This document shows, piece after piece, positions 35,606 to 43,798 of a stretch of 64,000 nt of DNA. The position numbers were made by a program, and so were the translations under genes. The stretch is taken from contig NZ_JAGPYQ010000001.1 in the NCBI RefSeq assembly GCF_018070025.1, forward strand, positions 4,402,001 to 4,466,000, written 5' to 3'. Numbering within the stretch: the stretch's first letter is position 1; each line of letters opens with the position of its first letter. The notes below the pieces were generated by a model that saw only the letters and a program-made list of their open reading frames with translations, had not been told where the DNA came from and did not search any database. This DNA comes from Streptomyces liliiviolaceus (lineage in GTDB: Bacteria; Actinomycetota; Actinomycetes; Streptomycetales; Streptomycetaceae).

Positions 35606-35800
35606 CTAGGTGTCGTCCGCCTCGGCAGGCGCCACCTCGTGGCGGAGCGGACCAGGCGCCGGGAAAGCCGTCTCACCGAGGACGGCGGGGACGTGCGGCA
35701 GCAGTACAGGGCCGCGCAGCCAGGCGGGTACCGGGTACAGCGCTGTGAAGCCGCGGTCGCTGTCGCCGTCACACGTGGTGTCACGCCGCGTCGGAGTCAC
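35606..35800 (-). CDS. Small protein translationally coupled to the lipoprotein
   Basis: A 64-residue protein whose GTG at 35800 overlaps the stop of the preceding lipoprotein gene in GTGA. The sequence RGFTALYPVPAWLRGPVLLP and VPAVLGETAFPAPG is Pro-rich with regular codon use, and the product ends just before the operon terminator. No family is recognised and no cysteine or signal is useful for prediction. It is the last gene of the 7-gene minus-strand operon. Confidence 0.5.
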   Translation of the reverse strand: MTPTRRDTTCDGDSDRGFTALYPVPAWLRGPVLLPHVPAVLGETAFPAPGPLRHEVAPAEADDT

Positions 35801-36849
35801 TGCGAGTCCACCATCCGGAACTCGTGCGAGAGGATCCTCGGTTTGCCGCCGGTGGGCAGGTGGGCCAGGAGCATGCCCTGGAACTCATCGATCACGGCAA
35901 TACGTCTGGCCGGGTTGAAGACGGCCTCTTCCTTGTTCGGGACGATCTTCGCACGGAGGAAGAACTCCTCCTTGAGCACATAGTGCTGGTCGTGCGCGGA
36001 GGGCACGACGGCCAGGGTGGAGCCGTCGCGCAACTTCAGCGCGTAGATCTGCTGGTGGCGGGCGTCGCGCTGTTTGAAGGACTTCGTCGCCACCCGGGCG
36101 TCCTTGTTCTGGTTGCGTTCCTTGTAGATCTTCAGAGCGGCCCTGGTGGAGGCGCTGGAGGCCAGGACCTGTCCGGCGCCGGTGCCGCCGGTGACGAAGT
36201 GGTCCTCGAAGGCGTCGGCGACCTGGTTGGGGGCCAGTTTTCCGCTGCGTGTCGTGGGGTTGACGGCCGTGGCCAGTCCCGCACGGTCGGTCGCGACCGG
36301 TGCGGGCAGCCGGGCGCTTTTCTTGTCGCCGAGCGCGACCGTGGCGACGTTGCGCCATCCCTTGTCGCCCGCTTGGTCGAAGATGAGCAGGCCCTTCCAG
36401 CCGGTGCGGTCGACCTTCACCTCGATGGCGAACCATCGCTCCCCCGCCGGGACGTAGACGACGGGCTCCACGTAGTAGAAGGGGGCGGCGTACTTCTTGC
36501 GCTCGGCAACGGTGCGGGTGCGCCAGGTCTTGTAGTCGGCGACCGACTGCTCCAGCAACTGGCCGCCCTCGACCGCGGCGAGCAGCCGTCTGGCCTGTGC
36601 AGAGGGTGATGTGCTGCGTCCTTGCATGGCGTTGGACCAGTTGTTGACGGAGACGTACCGGGCGAGGATCTCCTTGGCCTCGTCCCGGGTCACGGCGCCT
36701 TTCCGGGCGGGGGCGGGGGCCGTTGTGGTGGTGCGGGGTGTGTTGTGCGGATCATCGCGGTTGTCCGGCGGGCTGCAGCCGGCGGGCAGGGTGAGTGCCG
36801 CGGCGGTGGCGAGGGCGCAGGTGATGTGGTGGCGGGGCGGGGTTCTCAT
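35797..36849 (-). CDS. Lipoprotein, DUF8094-like
   Basis: A 350-residue lipoprotein. The signal sequence ends in LTLPAGC with the lipidated Cys at residue 25, followed by a Thr/Pro/Ala-rich spacer. The body begins TRDEAKEILARYVSVNNWSN, then EGGQLLEQSVADYKTWRTRT and VPAGERWFAIEVKVD, a layout I associate with DUF8094 lipoproteins of Streptomyces (function unknown). GGAGG lies seven bases before ATG 36849, and only 39 bases separate it from the acyltransferase gene upstream. In a biosynthetic operon it could act in export, immunity or sensing at the cell surface, but this is a guess from context. Confidence 0.65.
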   Translation of the reverse strand: MRTPPRHHITCALATAAALTLPAGCSPPDNRDDPHNTPRTTTTAPAPARKGAVTRDEAKEILARYVSVNNWSNAMQGRSTSPSAQARRLLAAVEGGQLLEQSVADYKTWRTRTVAERKKYAAPFYYVEPVVYVPAGERWFAIEVKVDRTGWKGLLIFDQAGDKGWRNVATVALGDKKSARLPAPVATDRAGLATAVNPTTRSGKLAPNQVADAFEDHFVTGGTGAGQVLASSASTRAALKIYKERNQNKDARVATKSFKQRDARHQQIYALKLRDGSTLAVVPSAHDQHYVLKEEFFLRAKIVPNKEEAVFNPARRIAVIDEFQGMLLAHLPTGGKPRILSHEFRMVDSQ

Positions 36850-36888
36850 CAGGAATCCTCCGAACAGTGTGTGGTGCGGCGGTGGTTG

Positions 36889-37872
36889 TCAGGCGGCGAG
36901 CCGGATGGGCGGACCGGGTGCGGCCGATGCCGCTGGGCCGCAGCCGGGGTGCAGGGTGTGGAAGCCCTCCTGCGTGAGGTCGTCGAGCAGGTGGCGCAGC
37001 AGGGCGTGGCCGGGGGCGACATGCCGGTAGCCGGGGTGGGTGACCTGCTCGACGCTGTAGCAGGCGTGGCCGCGGGTCAGGCACAGCTGTGCGGCGACGG
37101 GAGTGGCGTCGATGTGCAGGTCGGCCACGAAGGCGCCGGCCGCGCCGATGGCGGGCACGACGCGGTGCCACGGCACGGCGGTGCCCGGGCCCCGGGGGCG
37201 GGCCTGTCCCGCCTGGTGCAGGGCGGTGAGGACCTTGAGCCCGGCGCGCAGGGCGCGTTGATGGTGGGAGCGCCGGTAGGTGATCGTGTGGGTGGTGGCC
37301 AGTTGGGTCCAGTGCCGGCAGCGGCGGGCATGGGCGCGCTGCTGGCTCGGGGCGAGGGCTTCAAAGGAGAAAGGCAGTGCCAGCGCAGCTGGTGGGGATG
37401 CTTGGGTGGTGAGGCTGTCGGGGCAGATGGCCTGTACGGCACGGCCGAACGCGGTGTCGGCGCGCAGGCCGGGCAGCATGACGTCGGCGCCGGTTTCCTG
37501 TAGGAGCAGCAGATGCAGGGCGAACGCCTCCGCGACGGCGTCGCGTTCGGCGTGCGGGCCGATCAGGTGCGTGTGCGTGGCGGGACGCGTGGACAGCGGC
37601 TCGACCCGTATGCGGCCCCGGTTGCGGTAGCGCGCGAGGGCGAGGGCGGCGATGATCCGGCTCGCGGCGGTCATGGCCGCGAGGACCATCGGGGTGGCGG
37701 TGGCGGGCAGCAGTCGCGCGGTGCCGCCCAGCCATCCCGGGGACTGGAACGGCGGCGCCTGACGATCGTGTGCATACAGGGCAGGCCAGTGCCGGGTGAG
37801 GATCGTCAGGGCGTCGGCGCCGAGGTGGGTGTGGACGGTGTGCGGCACCGTCCGGTCCGATCGGCCGGTCAT
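36889..37872 (-). CDS. GNAT-type acyltransferase (CelD/FemAB-like)
   Basis: A 327-residue protein with the double-GNAT look of CelD/FemAB-like acyltransferases. The C-terminal half has a beta-strand pair AAGAFVADLHIDATPVAAQL, then HPGYRHVAPGHALLRHLLDD and LTQEGFHTLHPG, the acyl-CoA or aminoacyl-tRNA binding region. The central part (RRCRHWTQLATTHTITYRRS) fits the same superfamily. ATG 37872 lies just after the TrpA-like stop at 37875. In this operon it probably acylates the product of the ligase or adds an amino acid to it; donor and acceptor are unknown. Confidence 0.65.
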   Translation of the reverse strand: MTGRSDRTVPHTVHTHLGADALTILTRHWPALYAHDRQAPPFQSPGWLGGTARLLPATATPMVLAAMTAASRIIAALALARYRNRGRIRVEPLSTRPATHTHLIGPHAERDAVAEAFALHLLLLQETGADVMLPGLRADTAFGRAVQAICPDSLTTQASPPAALALPFSFEALAPSQQRAHARRCRHWTQLATTHTITYRRSHHQRALRAGLKVLTALHQAGQARPRGPGTAVPWHRVVPAIGAAGAFVADLHIDATPVAAQLCLTRGHACYSVEQVTHPGYRHVAPGHALLRHLLDDLTQEGFHTLHPGCGPAASAAPGPPIRLAA

Positions 37873-37874
37873 GG

Positions 37875-38726
37875 TCACGGGGCTTTGGGGTACAGGGCGG
37901 CGGCGAAGTCCCGCGCGGCGGCTGCGGCTGCGGCGAGTGGTGTCTGCGGTTCGGCCTGGATGCGGCGCATGATGGCGGAGCCGACGACGACGGCGTCCAC
38001 CCAGGCGGCGGCGGTGCGTACCTGGTCGGGGGTGGACAGGCCCGTTGCGGCCGCGACCGACAGCGAGGTCAGGGCGCGGACCTGGCTGGTGAGGTCCGGC
38101 AGGTGCGGGCCGACGGGCTCGGCGTTGCCGGTCAGCCCTGTGGTGGCGGGGGCGTAGATGAGGCCGGTGGCGTGGCCGACGATGCGTGCCAGCCGGTCGG
38201 GGGTGGTGGTCGGGGCCAGTAAAGGGATGGTGCCCAGACCGGTTGTGCGGGCGATGGCCCGCCAGGGGCCGGCATGGTCCAGGGGCAGATCGCGGATGAG
38301 GACGGCGTCGACGCCGACGTCCGCGGCGTGCTGGGCGAACCGGGCGGCGCCGTAGTCGTGGACGGGCTGCCAGTGCGAGCTGATCAGCACGGCCGCGCGG
38401 GTGCCCCTGCCGAGCTCCCGGGCGGCGGCGAACACGTCCGGCATCCGGAAACCGGCTTGCAGGGCGGTGCGTGCCGCCTGCCGTACGGCCAGCCCGTCGC
38501 GCACCATGTCCAGGTGCGGGATGCGCAGTTGGACGATGTCCGCGCTCTGCGCCAGCAGATGCAGCACCGAGCGGCAGGTCAGCCGGTCCGGGAAGCCCAC
38601 CACCGCACTGAGGATGAGCGCGCACCGGTCCAGGCGCCGGGCGCCGCTCAGGGCCCGCTGCAGCCGTGAGGAACTGCTGCCGACGACCGGGCCGAAGCCG
38701 TCTACGCGGGCGGCGGGCACGTTCAT
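37875..38726 (-). CDS. TrpA-like protein (tryptophan synthase alpha paralogue)
   Basis: A 283-residue TIM-barrel protein of the TrpA type. It keeps ALILSAVVGFPD near the N-terminus, the loop LRIPHLDMVRDGLAVRQAAR, PLDHAGPWRAIARTTGLGTI and ATGLSTPDQVRTAAAWVDAV with VVGSAIMRRI. In tryptophan synthase the catalytic pair is Glu49 and Asp60. Here the aspartate is kept (Asp77) but the glutamate is replaced by Gln66. No trpB is nearby. It probably does not make indole in the normal way and may bind or convert another phosphorylated or indolic compound in the pathway. ATG overlaps the upstream stop (ATGA). Confidence 0.75.
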   Translation of the reverse strand: MNVPAARVDGFGPVVGSSSSRLQRALSGARRLDRCALILSAVVGFPDRLTCRSVLHLLAQSADIVQLRIPHLDMVRDGLAVRQAARTALQAGFRMPDVFAAARELGRGTRAAVLISSHWQPVHDYGAARFAQHAADVGVDAVLIRDLPLDHAGPWRAIARTTGLGTIPLLAPTTTPDRLARIVGHATGLIYAPATTGLTGNAEPVGPHLPDLTSQVRALTSLSVAAATGLSTPDQVRTAAAWVDAVVVGSAIMRRIQAEPQTPLAAAAAAARDFAAALYPKAP

Positions 38727-40009
38727 CGGCTGCCACCCGACGTGTAGAGGCCGCCTGCTTCCAGGCGGCGGATATGCTGGTAGTCGGCCTCAACTGCCTG
38801 CGCACGCGGGCTGCTGAGGACCACCTCGCCCACCGCGGACCGGCTGCAGGTCGTCTGATTGACCGGCGCCCCGGGCGTCACCGTGTCGGTGAGATGCACC
38901 ACGGTGGGCAGGGCACGCAGGGCGGCGAGACGGTCCGGATCCAGAGTGCCGCCGCGGCGGGCGTTGAGACGGACCCGCACCACATGCCCCCGGGCAGCGG
39001 CGTACACGGGTCCAGCCGCTGCAGGGGGCAGGACGGTGTCCAGCGCGCCGCCGAGCCGGTCGATGCCAGTCGCCGCCTGCAGCGCCTGGTCGGCGGGCGA
39101 CGTTTCCGCGACCGCGGCCGCCGACAGCAGCAGCGGCCCCCGCTCGGGCTCATAGATCAGGTGACAGCGCGCCGGCCCGATGCGCACGCCGAGGACCTGC
39201 AGGACGCGCAGCGTGTACAGGGACAGAGCGCGGGCGAGCATGCCGTGCCGCGGCAGCAGATCAACGCGGGCCAGGATGCCGGCAGCGGTGTGCACGTGCG
39301 CCCACACATCGGTGACCGTGTGCACCGGCTCCTTGCCGGGGGCCGCCGCGGGACGGGTGAGACTGTGCACCGTGTACCGGCGGCCGGGCAGGTGATGACG
39401 CACAATCAGATGCCGGCTGCCGCTGTACAAGTGGGCGGAGCGCCGCATCTGCCGCCACGCGGCCGTGATCTCACCGCTGCTGCGGCACACCACCGGCACA
39501 GCCGGCACCCCGACAGCGGCCGGCAGCAACAGCACCGCGGACAGGGTACTGATCCGCCACCAGGCCAGCGCCGTGGACAGCTCCTCGGTGCGCCACGTGC
39601 AGGGCACGTTGATCTGCGCCTGCGCCAGGACGCGGGCCTGTTCACCGCGGTCGCAGCGGCGCAGCACGGTCGCGGGATCGGCAGGTAAGTGCAGCTCGGC
39701 CGCGAGGCGTTCGGCCAGGATGATGCCCCGCGGACTGCCCGCCAGGACCGCGCGCACGCCGAGCGCGCGCAGCCGGCGGCTGGTGCGGGCCAGGCCCCCG
39801 CAGTGCACGACCGTGTGTCTGTAGCCGGTCGTATCGGCCGCCAGACGTATCCCGGTGGGGCTGCTGGGGGTGGTGACAGCGATGGCGAGGGTGTCGCGGC
39901 GCGACAGCGCACGCCCGTAGTCGACGCTTGGGCAGGGATCGACGATGGCCACGGCCGCGGGCAGGCCGCGGTGGCGGGCCGGGCGGACGAGCACAGTGGA
40001 AACAGACAT
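38723..40009 (-). CDS. Degenerate ATP-grasp-like protein
   Basis: A 428-residue protein that follows the ATP-grasp layout: GSPRGIILAERLAAELHLP, then RCDRGEQARVLAQAQINVP (the usual donor-helix region), LIVRHHLPGRRYTVHSLTR and TLRVLQVLGVRIGPARCHLI. In active members the last segment is followed by a metal-binding ExN or ExG motif, but here it reads YEPERGPLLLSAAAV, without it. The ATP-binding lysine region is also poorly conserved (SAVLLLPAAVGVP). It may be a pseudoenzyme partner of the intact ligase upstream. ATG 40009 was chosen; the frame extends further up but without coding character. Confidence 0.65.
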   Translation of the reverse strand: MSVSTVLVRPARHRGLPAAVAIVDPCPSVDYGRALSRRDTLAIAVTTPSSPTGIRLAADTTGYRHTVVHCGGLARTSRRLRALGVRAVLAGSPRGIILAERLAAELHLPADPATVLRRCDRGEQARVLAQAQINVPCTWRTEELSTALAWWRISTLSAVLLLPAAVGVPAVPVVCRSSGEITAAWRQMRRSAHLYSGSRHLIVRHHLPGRRYTVHSLTRPAAAPGKEPVHTVTDVWAHVHTAAGILARVDLLPRHGMLARALSLYTLRVLQVLGVRIGPARCHLIYEPERGPLLLSAAAVAETSPADQALQAATGIDRLGGALDTVLPPAAAGPVYAAARGHVVRVRLNARRGGTLDPDRLAALRALPTVVHLTDTVTPGAPVNQTTCSRSAVGEVVLSSPRAQAVEADYQHIRRLEAGGLYTSGGSR

Positions 40010-40074
40010 GACGGCCGACTCCAGAACGTGAGAGGCAGGGGCAGGGACACAGGTGCAGGGGGCAGGGGATGGGG

Positions 40075-41343
40075 TCAGGTGGTGCAGGCGGGCGTGTACG
40101 CGTGCTGGCTGATGTGGACCTCCAACAGGTCGGCAGCCTGGGCAAGGCGGGTCCGGCATTCATCCGCGCCGAGGCCCAGGACGACCCAGTGCGCAAGCCG
40201 GTCCGCGAGCGTGGCGTGCGGCGGCGCGGATACGCGCGCGCCGGGCGTGTGGGTGAGCACCATGCGTTCCAGGCCGGTCAGTTGCTCCCGGCCGGGCCGC
40301 ACGGACAGCCGGTGGAGCATGCCGGAGGTGTTCGGGTAGGCGAATTCGATGGCGGCGGCCCGCTGCAGGACCGGCCGCAGCCGCGGCACCACACCGGTGG
40401 CCAGATCGGCAGCGATCTGTGGGAGCTCGATGCCCAGGGCCCGCTTCACCAGCAGGGGAAGCAGGTCTCCGCCCAGGCGGCCGTTGACCTCGACGATGCG
40501 CGGCCCGGCGTCGGGGGTGAGTTTCACCTCGATGCACAGCACGCCGAGGGTGATGCCGTGCGCGGCGACAGCGCCCTCGATGACCTGGATCAGACCCGGG
40601 TCGCTGAGCAGAGGATCGCGGGCGTCGACGAGGTGCCCGTACTCCTGCGTGGTGCCCGCCGGGGCGGGCAGTTTCCGGGTCACGGCCAGGATCCGCACCC
40701 GGTCCAAACCGAGTACGGCCGTCTCCACGCTGATCTCCGGACCGTCGAGGTATTCCTCGACCAGGACGCCGGCGGGCCCGTAGTGGTGCAGGCCCATCAC
40801 CGACGCACGGCCGGCCTCGTCGAAGGCCTCCCGGACGGCGGCCGCACTGTCGGCGCGGATGACACCGGCGCTGCCCGCCATCGACCGCGGCTTGACGATC
40901 ACCGGATAGCCCATCAGATCCGCGAACGCGGCAGCCGACTCGGGCGTGCTGGCCTGCATCGAGCGGGCGGAGGGCACCTGGTGCTCGGCCATCAAACGGC
41001 GCGAGACGGCTTTGTCACGGCAGGCGGCCATGGACTGCGGGCTGCTGCCCGGCAGACCCAGCTGCTGCGCGAGCACGGCGGCCGTCTGCACGTGGTGCTC
41101 CATGTAGGTCAGCACCCCGCCCAGCGGATGGTCGATGGCGTACCTGCCGACGGCGGCCGTCACCGCCGCGGTGTCGGTCAGGTCGGCGCGGATGATGCGG
41201 GTCAGGTACGGGCGGGCCCAGGCGGGCACGGTCCGGTCGACGGCGATGACCGGGTGCCTGGCGGCGATGGAACCAAGAGTGTCCTTGCGGTAGGCAGCAC
41301 TGTCGCCGACGCCGATCAGAACGAGCGGAGCATCGATGGGCAC
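40075..41343 (-). CDS. ATP-grasp ligase (L-amino acid ligase type)
   Basis: A 422-residue ATP-grasp enzyme of the carbamoyl-phosphate-synthase-like group that includes L-amino acid ligases, which form amide bonds via an acyl phosphate. Residues PVIVKPRSMAGSAGV form the ATP lysine and Gly loop, VLVEEYLDGPEISVETAV the second nucleotide contact, and VEVNGRLGGDLLPLL the complete metal-binding Glu-x-Asn. The N-terminus VLIGVGDSAAYRKDTLGS is the usual pre-grasp domain. GTG 41343 has GGAGG at ideal spacing. It is the likely catalytic core of the operon; its amino-acid or peptide substrates are unknown. Confidence 0.88.
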   Translation of the reverse strand: MPIDAPLVLIGVGDSAAYRKDTLGSIAARHPVIAVDRTVPAWARPYLTRIIRADLTDTAAVTAAVGRYAIDHPLGGVLTYMEHHVQTAAVLAQQLGLPGSSPQSMAACRDKAVSRRLMAEHQVPSARSMQASTPESAAAFADLMGYPVIVKPRSMAGSAGVIRADSAAAVREAFDEAGRASVMGLHHYGPAGVLVEEYLDGPEISVETAVLGLDRVRILAVTRKLPAPAGTTQEYGHLVDARDPLLSDPGLIQVIEGAVAAHGITLGVLCIEVKLTPDAGPRIVEVNGRLGGDLLPLLVKRALGIELPQIAADLATGVVPRLRPVLQRAAAIEFAYPNTSGMLHRLSVRPGREQLTGLERMVLTHTPGARVSAPPHATLADRLAHWVVLGLGADECRTRLAQAADLLEVHISQHAYTPACTT

Positions 41344-41378
41344 AGCAAACCTCCAGGTGAGAGCAGGAAGCGAGAGGC

Positions 41379-42659
41379 TCAGCCGATCTTCTGCGCGGCG
41401 GCGACCAGCTGCGGGAGCGGCGGGGCCGTGGCGGGCGGTCGTGGACGGTGCACCAGGACGGACAGCGGCAGGCAGATGACAGCGCCGGTCAGACCGCACG
41501 CCATGAGGACCAGCGCAACGAACGGATGGGCCCCGGTGCTGAGCGCCCAACTCGCCAGGAGCGGTGCGCCGATCACGGCGACGGCCAGCGTCGAGCTCCA
41601 GACGCCCGCGTACAGGCCGCGGGAGTGGGCGGGCGCAATCAGGTTGACGACGTTGGAGGCCGCGACGAAAGCGACGATCTCGCCCGGGACAGCGGCTATC
41701 ACGGCCGCGGCGTAGCCGGCGGGGTGGGAGGTGAGTCCCGCCGAGCCCATGCCGGCGCCCAGGATGACGGCGCTGACGGCCAGGAGGCCGACCATGGGCC
41801 GGTTGCCGGTGGCGCGGCGAGCCAGGTACGGGTTCAGCAGCGGGGAGAGGATCAGCACGGCGATCGCGCCGGCGACCTGGGAGAAGCCGTAGGCGCTGGC
41901 GGGAAGGTGGTCCTGGGCCATCATCACCGGCAGCACCGAGTACAAGGCGGCGACGGGGATGAGCGCGCACACGCTGACCAGCCACAGCAGCATCAGGCGC
42001 ACGTCGGTGAACGCGGCCCGGTAGGTCCCGCTGACGGGTGGCGGGGTGCTGGTGCGGGCGGGCAGGAAACGCCAGGCGGCGGCCGCGAACAGGGCGCAGG
42101 CGGCGGCGTTGGTCAAAAACAGCGGAGTGGTGCCGACCGCCTCGGTCAGCAGGCCGCCGACGGCGCCGGTGCAGGCGGCGCCCAGGTTCACGGCGAAATA
42201 CCTCCAGCCGGCGATTCTCGCGCGGGTGGGTTCGTCCGGCACGCTGTCCGCGATCAGCGCGGACACGATCGGGCGCGGCGCGTCGTAGCAGACGCCGGCA
42301 AGGAACGCGGACACCGCGAGCGCAGCCAGGCCGTGAGTCTGAGCGAGGACCGCGAAAACCCCGGTCGCGCCGGTCATGGCGCCTACGAGGGTGGCGCGGC
42401 GGCCGAGACGGTCGGCGGCGGCCCCGCACACGACCTGTCCGGTCAGCCAGCCGGCGCCGAAGAGCGCGAGCACGATGCTGGCCCAGGTGCCTTCGACGCC
42501 GCGGTCGGCGAGGTGGTAGGCGAGGAAGGGGTAGATGAAACCGGCGCTGCGGATCAGGAACGTGCCGATGAGCAGCACCCAGATCAAGGTCGGCCAGGGG
42601 GTGCGGGCGGCGGCCACCGCTGCAGGTGGTGGTGCGGTGTGGGCAGGGGAAGGCGTCAC
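41379..42659 (-). CDS. MFS transporter
   Basis: A 426-residue major facilitator with about twelve hydrophobic segments. The motif between helices 2 and 3, GAAADRLGRRATLVG, is the conserved MFS signature. It resembles drug and metabolite exporters. GTG 42659 has GGAG five bases upstream. It is the first long gene of the operon and its stop lies 35 bases before the ATP-grasp ligase start. A natural role is export of the small molecule or peptide made by the downstream enzymes. Confidence 0.9.
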   Translation of the reverse strand: MTPSPAHTAPPPAAVAAARTPWPTLIWVLLIGTFLIRSAGFIYPFLAYHLADRGVEGTWASIVLALFGAGWLTGQVVCGAAADRLGRRATLVGAMTGATGVFAVLAQTHGLAALAVSAFLAGVCYDAPRPIVSALIADSVPDEPTRARIAGWRYFAVNLGAACTGAVGGLLTEAVGTTPLFLTNAAACALFAAAAWRFLPARTSTPPPVSGTYRAAFTDVRLMLLWLVSVCALIPVAALYSVLPVMMAQDHLPASAYGFSQVAGAIAVLILSPLLNPYLARRATGNRPMVGLLAVSAVILGAGMGSAGLTSHPAGYAAAVIAAVPGEIVAFVAASNVVNLIAPAHSRGLYAGVWSSTLAVAVIGAPLLASWALSTGAHPFVALVLMACGLTGAVICLPLSVLVHRPRPPATAPPLPQLVAAAQKIG

Positions 42660-42691
42660 GACGGCTCCGGATGAGGCGCTTGGTCAGGGGG

Positions 42692-42724
42692 TGAGGGTGC
42701 CGCCGGGGGGCGGCGGCACCCTCA
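42692..42724. terminator. Hairpin between the small upstream ORF and the operon
   Basis: Arms TGAGGGTGCCGCC (42692-42704) and GGCGGCACCCTCA (42712-42724) are exact complements around a 7-base loop. It stands between the 47-codon ORF and the MFS gene. It could end the leader transcript, stabilise a processed mRNA end, or act as an attenuator controlling entry into the biosynthetic genes. Confidence 0.75.
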
Positions 42725-42839
42725 ATGACCGAAGGGGCCTGCAGGGCATCAGATAGCAGCAGGCTCACGCCGGAAGGTGCACAGCGCGCTTCGGTCCCGG
42801 CCCGGCCGGTGTCAGGCTGTCCGGCCGGAAACCTGGAAG

Positions 42840-42983
42840 CTAGCTGGCCTGTTCAGGCTGCTCCACTGGACCGGTCGAAGGGGACCGGGGCCTCATGAGG
42901 GTTTCGGCGTGAAGGGCTGACGTAAGTGCCGGTGGGGCGGTCCTGCGGGGAATGCTGGCAGTGAGTGCGAGTGCAGTGCGCAT
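42840..42983 (-). CDS. 47-residue leader or precursor peptide candidate
   Basis: A short frame starting at ATG 42983 and reading RTALALTASIPRRTAPPALT, then ALHAETLMRPRS and a Pro/Glu/Gln-rich end. Small genes just upstream of ATP-grasp operons are sometimes precursor peptides; a hairpin separates it from the operon, as in many such clusters. Against this, the ribosome site is weak, no repeated core motif is seen, and the ligase belongs to the amino-acid rather than the graspetide group. It may instead be a short regulatory leader peptide. Confidence 0.4.
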   Translation of the reverse strand: MRTALALTASIPRRTAPPALTSALHAETLMRPRSPSTGPVEQPEQAS

Positions 42984-43170
42984 GGCAACGACTCTCTGTG
43001 GGAGCGGAGAGCTCCGAGGCACAGAATTTGGCCGGATGACACGGGGCCTCTCGATCCCATGCGCGAACCGGTCTATCCTGAGCGCGGCGGCGTGCCGTTA
43101 ACACGCCGACCGGAGCACCTCAGTGATGGATGGGTCCGTTCCTGGTGTGCGTGACTCGCAGGAGTCCTCA

Positions 43171-43199
43171 GATGGCCGTTCCCCAGCGGAACGGCCATC
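43171..43199. terminator. Hairpin in the intergenic region
   Basis: Arms GATGGCCGTTCC (43171-43182) and GGAACGGCCATC (43188-43199) with loop CCAGC. It lies between the ATP-grasp operon promoter region and the methyltransferase 3' end, probably insulating the two. Confidence 0.7.
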
Positions 43200-43748
43200 G
43201 CTCATTGGCATCGGCCGGGGGTGCCTGGCGGCCCAGGGGCGTGAGGTTCTGACTGTCGATCACTGGTTTCTTCTCCCCTTGCATGTGCCTGTGTTCGGTG
43301 GTGCCGCGACCGGTGCCTCATGGTCGTGCATGTGAGCACGCTGGCCACGGCAGGCGTCAGGCTGTCTGGACGCGACCGGTTCTTGACTTCCGAGTTGATC
43401 GGGTGACGTGTCGTCAGGGCGTCATCCTTACGGAAGAGAAACCTCTTATCAACGGGAAGCTAATCACCGGTAATAAACTTCCTACTGTTTGCAAATTATT
43501 TACGTGAAGTGGGCGCGCGCCGGCTGGAAACCGGTTATCTGCCCGGTTTTTTGTCGGCTTCGCTCACACTCTTTACTTAAAGGGCAGGGAAATGGTGACG
43601 AGTACACACTTTGGGCTACTAAGCGAAAGGCCGGAGCGGCGGATGCCTCGTTTCCAACTGCGCCTGGCGTAATCAGAGGCAGGCGCCTCGCTGTGCACGC
43701 GGTCGCGTCTCGTCCGGCGTACCTCGGCCGCTGCGGGCCCGTGCCTAT
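43200..43748. other. Long intergenic region with an AT-rich patch
   Basis: No gene is supported. From about 43415 to 43505 the sequence is unusually AT-rich for this genome (CTTATCAACGGGAAGCTAAT and GTAATAAACTTCC occur here) and may contain promoters or protein-binding sites. Three short near-repeats of an A/T-rich word are visible at 43435-43500 but no operator is assigned. Confidence 0.45.
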
Positions 43749-43793
43749 GCCGTGGTCGCAGCCGTGCAGTGGTGGGACGGCTGCGACCACGGC
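43749..43793. terminator. 17-bp stem hairpin ending the methyltransferase gene
   Basis: GCCGTGGTCGCAGCCGT (43749-43765) pairs perfectly with 43777-43793 around an 11-base loop. It lies five bases beyond the stop codon of the minus-strand methyltransferase. Confidence 0.8.
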
Positions 43794-43798
43794 CTGAA

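Noticed and set aside
42840..42983. A graspetide precursor
   Set aside because: The ligase belongs to the amino-acid ligase group and the peptide has no repeated Thr/Glu core, so it is kept only as a tentative leader or precursor.
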